Part shown: positions 1 to 7,779 of the stretch, piece after piece | Position numbering within the stretch: position 1 is the stretch's first letter | Layout of the letters: each line of letters starts with the position of its first letter | Assembly: GCA_035502185.1 (NCBI GenBank) | Contig: DATJUT010000050.1 | Span: 42,905 to 106,904 of the forward strand | Reading direction: 5' to 3' | DNA: 64,000 nt | Origin: Gemmatimonadales bacterium | GTDB taxonomy: Bacteria > Gemmatimonadota > Gemmatimonadetes > Gemmatimonadales > JACORV01 | Notes under the pieces: model-generated | The model's database searches: none | The model's input: the letters and a program-made list of their open reading frames with translations, nothing else | Told to the model about the DNA's origin: nothing | Position numbers and translations under genes: made by a program

Positions 1-2680
1 CGTCGGTGCCGATGTCGTTCATCCCCCAGAACACGGCCGGGCCCGGATAGCGGAGGTTCCACGCGAACCGGTTGAGCCCGGCCTTGTCGCCCACGCGCGG
101 CGGCGCCGGCGGCCGCTGCGGCCACGGCTTGTCCCCGTCCTTGAGCGTGTCGCCGAGCAGGCTGTCCACCTTCACGCTGTCGCCCAGCGCCTTCATCAGG
201 CTGTCGCGCCGCGCGCTGAGGCCCCCCGCCGCGCGCGCGGAGTCGGCGGCGACGATCGAGTCCTGGCGGCTGGTGAAGCGCCGGATCACGCGCCCGGCCG
301 AGTCCAGGAAGGTCAGCGTCACCTCCTGGCCCGCGGCCTTCAGCCAGTAGTCCACGATCGCGCCGCTCGGCGGGTTCTTCCCGACCGGGTGCGCGTCGCT
401 GCCCGCGTCCGCGCCGCCCCAGTCCACCCGGTAGGCGTCCCGGACCGGGGAGAGGTGGGCGTCCTCCTGGAGCACCGCCGGCGTCAGCGACTCCAGCGGC
501 GTGATGTCGTCGAGGATCCAGAACGAGCGCCCGTGGGTGGCGGCGACGAGGTCGCCGTCCTTGAGGGCCAGGTCGTGCACCGGCACGATGGGCAGGTTGC
601 GGCGCAGCGACTGCCACTGCCCGCCGTCGTCGAACGACACCCACACCCCGCGCTCCGTGCCCGCGAACAGCAGCCCGCGCTTCGCCGGGTCCTCGCGCAC
701 CACCCGGACGAACTCGCCGGCCGGAATCCCGGCGACGATGCGGCTCCAGGTGCGGCCGTAGTCGGCGGTCCTGAGGATGATGGGGGACGGGTCGTCCAGC
801 TGGTAGCGGTTCGCGGCCACGTACGCGGTGCCCGGCGCGAAGTGCCCGGCCTCGATGATCGAGATGCGGGTGAAGGGCGGCAGGTCTCGGGGCGTCACGT
901 CCGCCCAGGTGCGGCCGCCGTCGCGGGTCAGGTGGATCAGCCCGTCGTCCGAGCCCGCCCAGATCGTGCCGCGCGCCAGCGGCGACTCGGCCAGCGCGAA
1001 GATCGTGGCATAGTACTCCGCCGTGGTCTGGTCGAGCGTGATCGGGCCGCCGGAGGCGCCGAGCGTCCGCGGGTCGTGGCGGGTGAGGTCCGGCGAGATC
1101 ACGCTCCAGCTCTGCCCGCCGTTGGTGGTCTTGAACAGCACGTTGGCGCCGGCATAGAGCGTGTTCGGATCGTGGGGCGAGATCAGCAGCGGGAAGGTCC
1201 ACTGCATGCGGTAGCGACCCTCGGCGGCCGGGTGGCCGTCCGGGTCGTCGGGCCACGGGCTGACCATCCGCCAGAAGCCGGTCCGATGGTCCACCCTCGC
1301 GAGGAAGCCGCTGTTGTCGCCGCCGTAGGTGATGTCGGCCGAGTCCGGGCGCGCCTGGACGTAGCCCGCCTCACCCGAGACGTCGTACCACTGGGCGCGG
1401 GTGATCCCGCCCGGCCAGCGGCTCGGGCCGCACACGCCGGAGTTGTCCTGCTGCGCGCCGCACACGCGGTACGGGAAGTGGTTGGTGGTGGTCACGTGGT
1501 AGAACTGGGCGGTGGCGTAGTCCTGGTCGGTCCACGTCTTCCCGCCGTTGGTGGACACGTTCGAGCCCCCGTCGTTCGACTCGATCATCCGCTGCGGGTC
1601 GTTGGACGCGATCCACAGGTCGTGGTTGTCGCCGTGCGGATCGGGCAGGTGCTCGAACGTCCGGCCGCCGTCCTTCGAGCGGAACAGCCCCGTGTTCACG
1701 GCCCACACCGTATTGCTGTCCTTCGGATCGGCCGTGATGCGCATGTAGTACCAGGCCCGCTGGCGGAGCTTGTGGTCGCGGTTCGTCCAGGTCCAGGTGG
1801 CGCCGCCGTCGTCGCTGCGGTACACGCCGCCCGAGTCGGCCTCGACGATCGCCCACAGGCGCGACGGCCTGGCGGGCGAGACCGCCACGCCGACGTTGCC
1901 CCACAGGCCCCGCGGCAGGCCGGGGTTCGCCGTCAGCTCGGTCCAGTGCGCGCCGCCGTCGGTGGTCTTGAACAGGCCGCTGCCCTTGCCCCCGCTCGTC
2001 AGGCCCCAGGGCGTGCGCTGCACCTGCCAGAACGCGGCGTACAGCACCTCGGGGTTCGACGGGTCCATCGCCAGGTCCGACGCCCCGGTCGAGTCGTTGC
2101 GCGAGAGCACCTGCGTCCAGGTCTTCCCCCCGTCGGCGGACTTGTAGACGCCGCGCTCCGGATTGGGACCGAACGCGTGGCCCAGTGCCGCCACGTAGAC
2201 GATGTCGGGGTTGGTCGGGTGCACCACCACGCGGGCGATCTGCTGGGTGGCGGCGAGCCCGAGCGGCGTCCAGGTGCGCCCCGCGTCGGTGGTCCTGAAC
2301 ACCCCGTCGCCGTGCGAGACGTTGCCGCGCACCGGGTACTCGCCGGTCCCGACGTAGACCACGTCGGGGTTCGACGCGCTCACGGCGATCGAGCCGATCG
2401 TGCCCCCGAAGTACTTGTCGCTCGCCGCCGTCCAGGTGTTGCCGCCGTCGGTGCTCTTGAAGACGCCGCCGCCGGTCGTGCCCATCCAGTACTCGTCGCG
2501 CCGCGCGGCCGAGCCCGCCGCCGTGACGGAGCGTCCGCCACGGAAGATGCCGATCTCCCGCCAGGCCAGGGCCCGGAAGGCGGTCGAGTCGTACGGCACC
2601 TGCGCCCGGGCCGGCGACGGGGCAAGGGCAAGCACCGCCGGCAGCCAGAGGGTGACGGAACGGAAGAGGCGAACGCGCAC
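1..2680 (-). CDS. Secreted BNR/VPS10-repeat 'glycosyl hydrolase' family protein, 3' end beyond window
   Basis: About 893 residues are present; the C-terminus lies outside the window. The GTG start at 2680 follows GGAGG by 5 nt and opens a signal peptide (positive VRVRLFR, hydrophobic core, cleavage after ARA near residue 26). Many beta-propeller/BNR repeats follow, with signatures such as GVFKSTDGGNTW, FRTTDAGRTW and VYVGTGEY, then THGRSFWILDD near residue 713 and the C-terminal block DKAGLNRFAWNLRYPG near residue 861. These features mark the sortilin-like (VPS10) proteins often labelled glycosyl hydrolase or exo-sialidase, usually a little over 1000 residues. They are exported; the enzymatic role is unproven and no catalytic residues can be assigned here. 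The frame is open without interruption from 2680 to position 1. Confidence 0.88.
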   Translation of the reverse strand, partial: MRVRLFRSVTLWLPAVLALAPSPARAQVPYDSTAFRALAWREIGIFRGGRSVTAAGSAARRDEYWMGTTGGGVFKSTDGGNTWTAASDKYFGGTIGSIAVSASNPDVVYVGTGEYPVRGNVSHGDGVFRTTDAGRTWTPLGLAATQQIARVVVHPTNPDIVYVAALGHAFGPNPERGVYKSADGGKTWTQVLSRNDSTGASDLAMDPSNPEVLYAAFWQVQRTPWGLTSGGKGSGLFKTTDGGAHWTELTANPGLPRGLWGNVGVAVSPARPSRLWAIVEADSGGVYRSDDGGATWTWTNRDHKLRQRAWYYMRITADPKDSNTVWAVNTGLFRSKDGGRTFEHLPDPHGDNHDLWIASNDPQRMIESNDGGSNVSTNGGKTWTDQDYATAQFYHVTTTNHFPYRVCGAQQDNSGVCGPSRWPGGITRAQWYDVSGEAGYVQARPDSADITYGGDNSGFLARVDHRTGFWRMVSPWPDDPDGHPAAEGRYRMQWTFPLLISPHDPNTLYAGANVLFKTTNGGQSWSVISPDLTRHDPRTLGASGGPITLDQTTAEYYATIFALAESPLARGTIWAGSDDGLIHLTRDGGRTWADVTPRDLPPFTRISIIEAGHFAPGTAYVAANRYQLDDPSPIILRTADYGRTWSRIVAGIPAGEFVRVVREDPAKRGLLFAGTERGVWVSFDDGGQWQSLRRNLPIVPVHDLALKDGDLVAATHGRSFWILDDITPLESLTPAVLQEDAHLSPVRDAYRVDWGGADAGSDAHPVGKNPPSGAIVDYWLKAAGQEVTLTFLDSAGRVIRRFTSRQDSIVAADSARAAGGLSARRDSLMKALGDSVKVDSLLGDTLKDGDKPWPQRPPAPPRVGDKAGLNRFAWNLRYPGPAVFWGMNDIGTD

Positions 2681-2818
2681 CGGAGCCTCCGCGAGCAACG
2701 GCTCGTCGAGAACGGGGATGTCGGTTGACCGAAATTGGAAGCGTCCCGGACGATCGAGGCCGGGCGCGGCCTCAATTCTACTCAGGATGCCCGCCGCGGG
2801 CGACGGCCGCGGCGGAGC

Positions 2819-4085
2819 CTACCCGGCCAGCTCAGCCAGCCGGCGCTCGAGGAACCGCCGCTCCGGCTCCTGGCGGGCGAGATCGAGCGCGCGGGCGTAC
2901 GAGGCCCGCGCCTCCGCGCGACGGCCGAGCCGCCGGCACAGCTCCGCGCGCGCGGAGTGCGCCAGGTGGTAGTCGTCCAGCTCGCGGCGCGCCAGGAGCG
3001 CGTCGATGAGCGCCAGGCCGGCGGCCGGACCGTCGCGCATCGCCACCGCCGCGGCGCGGTTCAACTCCACGACCGGCGACGGGGCGATCCTCGCCAGCAC
3101 GTCGTAGAGACCGACGATCTCGCGCCAGTCGGTGCGGTCGGCGCCGGGCGACTCCGCGTGCACGGCCGCGATGGCGGCCTGCAGCGCGAACGGACCGACG
3201 CGCCGGGAGCCGAGCGCGCGCGCGACGAGCGCCGCGCCCTCCGCGATCCGCTGCCGGTCCCACCGCGAGCGATCCTGGTCCTCCAGCAGCACCAGCTCGC
3301 CGGCCGGCGTGGTGCGGGCGGCGCGCCGGGACTCGTGCAGCAGCATCAGCGCGAGCAGGCCCTGCGCCTCGGGCTCGGGCAGCAGCGCGACGAGCAGGCG
3401 GCCGAGGCGGATCGCCTCGTCCGCGAGGTCGCTGCGGGTGAGCCGGTCGCCGGACGAGGCCCAGTAGCCCTCGTTGTAGACCAGGTAGACGACGTGCAGC
3501 ACGCTGTCGAGCCGGTCGCCGAGGTCCGAGCGCGAGGGCACCTGGTAGGGAATGCGGGCGTCGCGGATCTTCGCCTTGGCGCGCACGATCCGCTGCGCCA
3601 CCGTGGGGGGCGGCGTGAGGAACGCGGCGGCGATCTGCTCGGTCGTGAGCCCGCAGACCTCGCGCAACGTCAGGGCCACGCGGGCATCGGGCGGCAGGGC
3701 CGGATGGCAGCAGGTGAAGATGAGCCGGAGGCGGTCGTCGTCGATGCCGCTCTCCTCCGCCGCGTCGCTGGCGGCGGCTTCGGCGTCGAGGTCCGAGGCG
3801 ATCTGGGCGAGCGACGCGTCGAAGCGGGCCCGCCGCCTGAGGCCGTCGATCGCCTTGAAGCGGCCCCGAGACCAGCCACGCCCGCGGGTTGGCCGGCAGC
3901 CCCTCGGCCGGCCAGCGCTCCACCGCGGCGGCGAAGGCGTCGTGTAGCGCCTCCTCGGCGAGGTCGAAGTCACCGAGCAGGCGGATCAGGGTGGCGAGGA
4001 CGCGGCGCGAGTCGGCGCGGTAGATCGAATCCACCATCTCGCGCACCCGCTCGGCTGCGTCCCCGCCCGTCCCGATTCCCGTCAC
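2819..4085 (-). pseudogene. ECF sigma factor (ECF42-like, DUF6596/TPR C-terminus), frameshifted
   Basis: The reading frame starts with GTG at 4085, 7 nt after the YCII gene. It encodes sigma region 2 (MVDSIYRADSRRVLATLIRL, then AEEALHDAFAAAVERWP and NPRAWLVS). At a run of four C (plus strand 3864-3867) the frame must shift by one base to continue as GRFKAIDGLRRR, region 4 (LTLREVCGLTTEQIAAAFL) and the long helical C-terminal domain ending at 2819. Without one G of that run on the coding strand the product would be about 421 residues, normal for sigma factors that pair with YCII/DGPF proteins. The frameshift may be a true mutation or a homopolymer sequencing error. All other family blocks are intact, which favours an error or a very recent mutation. 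Confidence 0.8.
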
Positions 4086-4092
4086 GCCCCCG

Positions 4093-4440
4093 TCACATGT
4101 CCATGATCGGGCGCACCTCGACGCTGCCGAAGCGCGCGCCCGGGATCTTCCCCGCCACCGAGATGGCGTCGTTGAGGTCCCGCGCCTCGATCACGTAGTA
4201 GCCGCCGAGCTGCTCCTTGGTCTCGACAAACGGCCCGTCGGTCGTCGAGAGCTTCCCGTTGCGCACCCGCACCGTCGTCGCGGCCTGGGTGGGCTGCAGC
4301 CGGTTGCTGGCCACGAAGTGTCCGCTCCGCTTGATGTCGTCGGTGAACGCGGCGAACTCCGCCATCCACTGGTCGGCCTCGGCCTTGGTCAGCTTCGGGT
4401 ACTGGGCCTCGTCGGCGTACAGCAGGCACAGGTACTTCAT
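4093..4440 (-). CDS. YCII-related (DGPF) domain protein
   Basis: A 115-residue protein starting MKYLCLLYADEA and ending with VEVRPIMDM. It has the YCII/DGPF pattern: a beta strand at the N-terminus, the central DGPFVETKEQLGGYYVIEA block (residues 68-86) and a C-terminal VRPI strand. The ATG at 4440 was chosen over upstream in-frame codons because GGAGGGAGCC directly precedes it and homologues start with MKYL. Genes of this family regularly sit next to ECF42-type sigma factors, as here, where the sigma gene starts 7 nt downstream. The partner role is inferred from this association; the biochemical function of the family is not established. Confidence 0.9.
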   Translation of the reverse strand: MKYLCLLYADEAQYPKLTKAEADQWMAEFAAFTDDIKRSGHFVASNRLQPTQAATTVRVRNGKLSTTDGPFVETKEQLGGYYVIEARDLNDAISVAGKIPGARFGSVEVRPIMDM

Positions 4441-4553
4441 GGCTCCCTCCGGGGTGGTGGTGCGTTGCTGTGGACGCCAGCTAGTCGTCCGGCCGGGGGC
4501 CAAATCGACACCGGCTCGCCCAGGGGACCGGCCGAGCCCGGTTGAAACTCGAA

Positions 4554-4573
4554 GGGGCCGCCTTGGCGGCCCC
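4554..4573 (-). terminator. Rho-independent terminator of the tRNA-Gly/tRNA-Leu unit
   Basis: GGGGCCGCC (4554-4562) and GGCGGCCCC (4565-4573) form a 9-bp stem with a tiny loop, or 8 bp with a 4-nt loop. On the minus strand it is followed by TTCGAGTTTC. It lies 21 nt past the 3' end of tRNA-Leu. Confidence 0.65.
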
Positions 4574-4594
4574 TCCTCGTGTGGCGTGCCTGGA

Positions 4595-4677
4595 TGCCCG
4601 GGGCGGGACTCGAACCCGCACGGGGTCGCCCCCTGGGGATTTTAAGTCCCCTGCGTTTGCCATTTCGCCACCCGGGC
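4595..4677 (-). tRNA. tRNA-Leu (anticodon TAA)
   Basis: 83 nt on the minus strand. The acceptor stem GCCCGGG pairs with CCCGGGC, discriminator A. The anticodon arm reads GGGGACTTAAAATCCCC (anticodon TAA), followed by a long class II variable arm and GGTTCGAGTCC in the T-arm. CCA is not encoded. It lies 4 nt downstream of tRNA-Gly and is probably processed from the same transcript. Confidence 0.95.
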
Positions 4678-4681
4678 CGAG

Positions 4682-4754
4682 AGCGGGAAACGGGACTCGA
4701 ACCCGCGACCCCAACCTTGGCAAGGTTGTGCTCTACCAACTGAGCTATTCCCGC
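4682..4754 (-). tRNA. tRNA-Gly (anticodon GCC)
   Basis: 73 nt on the minus strand. Acceptor GCGGGAA/TTCCCGC, D-arm TAGCTCAGTTGGTAGAGC, anticodon arm CAACCTTGCCAAGGTTG with GCC in the loop, T-arm GGGTTCGAGTCCC, discriminator T, no encoded CCA. All helices close without mismatch in the stems. Confidence 0.96.
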
Positions 4755-4767
4755 AATTCCGAGTGGG

Positions 4768-4797
4768 AACCTAGGCTTCCGCACGATGGATCGTCAA
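4768..4797 (-). promoter_or_regulatory. Candidate sigma70-type promoter of the tRNA unit
   Basis: On the minus strand TTGACG (4792-4797) and TAGGTT (4768-4773) are separated by 18 nt, and the -10 box ends 13 nt before the 5' end of tRNA-Gly. Spacing and position fit a stable-RNA promoter; this is inferred from sequence alone. Confidence 0.5.
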
Positions 4798-4817
4798 GCG
4801 CAACGCCGCCATTAACA

Positions 4818-4846
4818 TTGACAAATACCATCGTGATCCGTAGCCT
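4818..4846 (+). promoter_or_regulatory. Candidate promoter of the FadL/SGNH unit
   Basis: A perfect -35 hexamer TTGACA (4818-4823), a 17-nt spacer and TAGCCT (4841-4846) precede the FadL-type gene, whose ATG at 4918 also has GTCGGAGGGCACC as ribosome binding site. The -10 box is weak, as is common in GC-rich genomes. Confidence 0.5.
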
Positions 4847-4917
4847 CACCACCGGTTCGTAACGCCTGCGTAACATCGTCGCTTTTCGTTGGTCCATCAC
4901 GCCTGTCGGAGGGCACC

Positions 4918-6297
4918 ATGCGGCGAATCGCCGTAGCGTGTGCGGCCACTTTGCTGGCCGCGATCAGCCTCGCACCGAGCGCCCGGGCGCAGGGGTTCTC
5001 AGTGTACGAGCACGACGCCTGCAGCATGGCGCGGGGCATGACCGGGGTGGCCGCGCCGTGCAACCAGGCGAGCGCCGTGTTCCTCAACCCGGCCGCGATC
5101 CTGGGCGGCGCCACCAAGTTCAACCTCCAGGCGGGGGTGACGTTCATCGCGCCGACGGGGAACTTCACCGACAGCGCCACCAACGCCCGCACCGATCTCA
5201 ACAAGAAGGTGTTCCCGGTGCCGTCCGGCTACGCGACCTACCAGGTCACGCCGCGGCTCGCGGTGGGCGCCGGCGTGTTCGCGCCCTACGGCCTGACGAC
5301 GGACTGGCCGGTCACCTCGCCGGGCCGGTACCTCGCCTACAAGACCACCATCGCCAGCATCTACGTCCAGCCCACGGTCGCCTACGCCATCACCCCGCGC
5401 ATCCAGATCGGGGCCGGCGTGGACTACGTGCACTCCTCGGCGCAGGTGCACCGGCGGGTGGACGCCTCGACGCTGCCGGTGACCGGCACGCCGCTCACGC
5501 TGGGCTCGCTCGGCGTGCCCGCGGGGACGGACATGGCCGACGTGCTGTTCGACGTCAGCGGCAATGGCTGGGGCTTCCACGTCGGCGGCCTGGTGAAGGT
5601 CACCGACCGGCTGAGCATCGGCGCGCGGTACCTGAGCCGCGTGAAGATCGACTTCACGGGCACGGCCAGCTTCACGCAGGTGCCGACGGGCATCGTGCTC
5701 CCGGCGGGCAACCCTCTCCAGGTGCCGGGCGGCACGCCGCTCGACGTCGTCCTCGCGCAGGGCTTCGCCGCCGGCCAGCCGCTGTCCAACCAGAGCGCGA
5801 GCACCTCGATCACGATGCCGGACCAGATCGTGGCGGGCATCGCGTACAAGCTGATGGACAACCTCACGGTGCTGGCGGACTGGCAGCACACCAACTGGTC
5901 GGTCTTCGACACGCTGAAGCTCACCCTCACGGTCGCGCCCACGGTCACGGAGCCGGAGAACTACAAGAGCACGGACGCGTTCCGCTTCGGGATCGACTGG
6001 CGGGCCACACCGAAGTTCGCGATCCGCGCGGGCGCCCTGCGGCACAACGGCGCTTCGCCCGACGCGTCGGTGACGCCGGTGCTTCCCGAGGGTAACCGCT
6101 ACGAGGGCACGCTCGGCGTCGGCGTCCTGCTCATGCCGCGGCTGCGGCTCGACCTGGCCTACCAGTACCTGCAGCAGCAGGACCGGCGCGGCCGGATGAT
6201 CGATCCGCCCGCCGGCGTGCCCGGCGACCTGGTCAACCACGGTCTCTACCAGTTCAAGGCGAACCTCTTCGGCGCCAGCCTGGCGCTGGGGTTCTAA
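4918..6297 (+). CDS. FadL/TodX-family outer-membrane transport protein
   Basis: 459 residues. A signal peptide ends at ARA|QG (residue 24/25), followed by the FadL-type start QGFSVYEHDACSMARGMTGVA and the N-terminal plug/early strand motif ASAVFLNPAAI. The remainder alternates amphipathic strands and turns and ends in LGASLALGF with a C-terminal phenylalanine, typical of outer-membrane barrels. FadL proteins carry hydrophobic compounds such as long-chain fatty acids or aromatics through the outer membrane; the substrate here is unknown. The ATG at 4918 is set by a strong GGAGG. A lipoprotein hydrolase gene follows at once, and the pair may act on the same hydrophobic substrate (inference). 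Confidence 0.88.
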   Translation: MRRIAVACAATLLAAISLAPSARAQGFSVYEHDACSMARGMTGVAAPCNQASAVFLNPAAILGGATKFNLQAGVTFIAPTGNFTDSATNARTDLNKKVFPVPSGYATYQVTPRLAVGAGVFAPYGLTTDWPVTSPGRYLAYKTTIASIYVQPTVAYAITPRIQIGAGVDYVHSSAQVHRRVDASTLPVTGTPLTLGSLGVPAGTDMADVLFDVSGNGWGFHVGGLVKVTDRLSIGARYLSRVKIDFTGTASFTQVPTGIVLPAGNPLQVPGGTPLDVVLAQGFAAGQPLSNQSASTSITMPDQIVAGIAYKLMDNLTVLADWQHTNWSVFDTLKLTLTVAPTVTEPENYKSTDAFRFGIDWRATPKFAIRAGALRHNGASPDASVTPVLPEGNRYEGTLGVGVLLMPRLRLDLAYQYLQQQDRRGRMIDPPAGVPGDLVNHGLYQFKANLFGASLALGF

Positions 6298-6314
6298 CCA
6301 TGGAGCCGCGTCCT

Positions 6315-7610
6315 ATGCGCCTTTCCACCGTTGCCTTCGCCGCGCTGGCTGTGCTCGCGACCGGCTGCCTGGACAACCAGCAGATCGGGCCGATGGCTGC
6401 GCCGGCCGGCGGCACGAACTTCCGCGGCTACATCGCCCTGGGCACCAGCATCAGCGCCGGCGTCCAGTCGGGCGGGATCAGCGACGCCACGCAGCGCCAG
6501 GCGTTCCCGTACCTGCTGGCGACCGCGATGGGCTTCTCGCCGAACGCCAACTGGTACTACCCGGGCTTCACGGCCCCGGGGTGCCCGGCGCCGTACTCCG
6601 ACCCCCTGACGGGCGACCGGGTGGGCGGCGGCAACGACAGCAGCGGCGCCGGCGCGGCGTGCAACCTGATCAGCCCGCTGTCGGTCCCGGGGAAGCAGGG
6701 GTGGTTCAACAACCTCGGGGTGCCGAGCCTCCGCGCGGCCCAGGTTCTCAACATCCAGGACGTGACGCATCCCGCGACGGACACGCTGTTCCTGGCCCAG
6801 TTCATCACCGGCAGCCGCAACCCGATCGACATCCTGTATGCGGCAAGGCCCGCGTTCGTGACGCTCGAGATCGGCGGCAACGACGTGCTGAGCGCCGCCA
6901 CGGAGGCGGATACCACGCTGCTGACGCCTGTGGCGGCGTTCGAGACGCAGTTCGCCGCGATCGCGGACACCATCGGTCTCACGGGCGCCAAGGTGGCGGT
7001 GATCAACATTCCGAACGTGACGGTGATTCCACACTTCAGCGTGGGCGTGATCCTCTTCTGCCTCAGTCACCACGGTTGCCCGGCCCCCTTGCCGGACACC
7101 ACGGCGCCGTACACATCGCCGAACTTCGCCGTGGACCCGAGCTGCGCGCCGAGCGCCCTCGGAGGCGTGGGTGACAGCATGCTGGTCACCTTCCCCGCCA
7201 TCGCGACGATCACGGGCGCGCTGAGCCGCGGCGCCGCAGCGTACCTGAACTGCGGCACGGGCCAGGCCACCGTCAACTTCGGAACCGCCAATTTGCCCGC
7301 CGGCGCGGTGCTGACCAAGGCGACGGTCAAGGCCATCGTCACACGGATCCTGACGCTGGACGCGTACATCCAGGCCCAGGCCACGACGCGCGGCTGGGCG
7401 CTCGTGGATTTCAACGGCCTGCTGGCGGCGAATGCGGCACTGATCCCGCCGTTCCCGCTGTTCACCCCGGGGCCGCCGCCCGCCGTGTCGTTCGGCCCGC
7501 TGGTCTCGCTCGACGGCATCCATCCCACGGCCGCCGGCCACAAGGCCATCGCCGACGCGTTCGTGGCCGCGATCAACGCCAAGTACGGCACGACGCTGAC
7601 GCCTCCCTGA
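6315..7610 (+). CDS. SGNH/GDSL-type hydrolase lipoprotein
   Basis: 431 residues from the ATG at 6315, which has GGAG 9 nt upstream; an in-frame ATG at 6300 is the alternative start. The lipobox LATGC places the lipidated cysteine at residue 18. SGNH blocks are visible: block I as ALGTSISAG (Ser45 as nucleophile candidate), block III as LEIGGNDVL (Asn189), and block V as DGIHPTAAGH (Asp400, His403). The family hydrolyses esters (lipases, acyl-esterases). The protein is probably anchored to a membrane leaflet facing the periplasm. It lies 2-17 nt after the FadL-type gene and is followed by a strong terminator, so the two form an operon. Confidence 0.85.
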   Translation: MRLSTVAFAALAVLATGCLDNQQIGPMAAPAGGTNFRGYIALGTSISAGVQSGGISDATQRQAFPYLLATAMGFSPNANWYYPGFTAPGCPAPYSDPLTGDRVGGGNDSSGAGAACNLISPLSVPGKQGWFNNLGVPSLRAAQVLNIQDVTHPATDTLFLAQFITGSRNPIDILYAARPAFVTLEIGGNDVLSAATEADTTLLTPVAAFETQFAAIADTIGLTGAKVAVINIPNVTVIPHFSVGVILFCLSHHGCPAPLPDTTAPYTSPNFAVDPSCAPSALGGVGDSMLVTFPAIATITGALSRGAAAYLNCGTGQATVNFGTANLPAGAVLTKATVKAIVTRILTLDAYIQAQATTRGWALVDFNGLLAANAALIPPFPLFTPGPPPAVSFGPLVSLDGIHPTAAGHKAIADAFVAAINAKYGTTLTPP

Positions 7611-7634
7611 CGCCAGAGCCTGATCTGATCCCCC

Positions 7635-7666
7635 ATCGGGCGGCCGCCTCCGGGCGGCCGCCCGAT
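7635..7666 (+). terminator. Terminator after the FadL/SGNH operon
   Basis: A perfect 14-bp stem (7635-7648 with 7653-7666, arm ATCGGGCGGCCGCC) with loop TCCG, followed by TCGTTGCT. It lies 24 nt after the SGNH stop codon. Confidence 0.75.
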
Positions 7667-7779
7667 TCGTTGCTGTCGCCGCGGACCCGGCTGGTGCGCC
7701 GGGACGCGGCCGCTACCGCGTCCCCGACGCACGCACGCTGGACATCGCCGCCGGCGCGTAGCTAGACTTGACGCCGCCC

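Noticed and set aside
389-2728. Long plus-strand open frame opposite the BNR-repeat gene
   Set aside because: Very Arg/Val/Ala/Gly-rich, no domains; it is the antisense shadow of the GC-rich coding strand, which carries signal peptide and BNR motifs.
4437-4784. Minus-strand frame with AQLVEHNLAKVGVAGSSPVS
   Set aside because: Another typical false protein from translating tRNA-Gly and tRNA-Leu.
7701-7724. 9-bp hairpin GGGACGCGG/CCGCGTCCC between the SGNH and barrel-like genes
   Set aside because: No T-run on either side and a better terminator lies just upstream; could be chance in GC-rich DNA.
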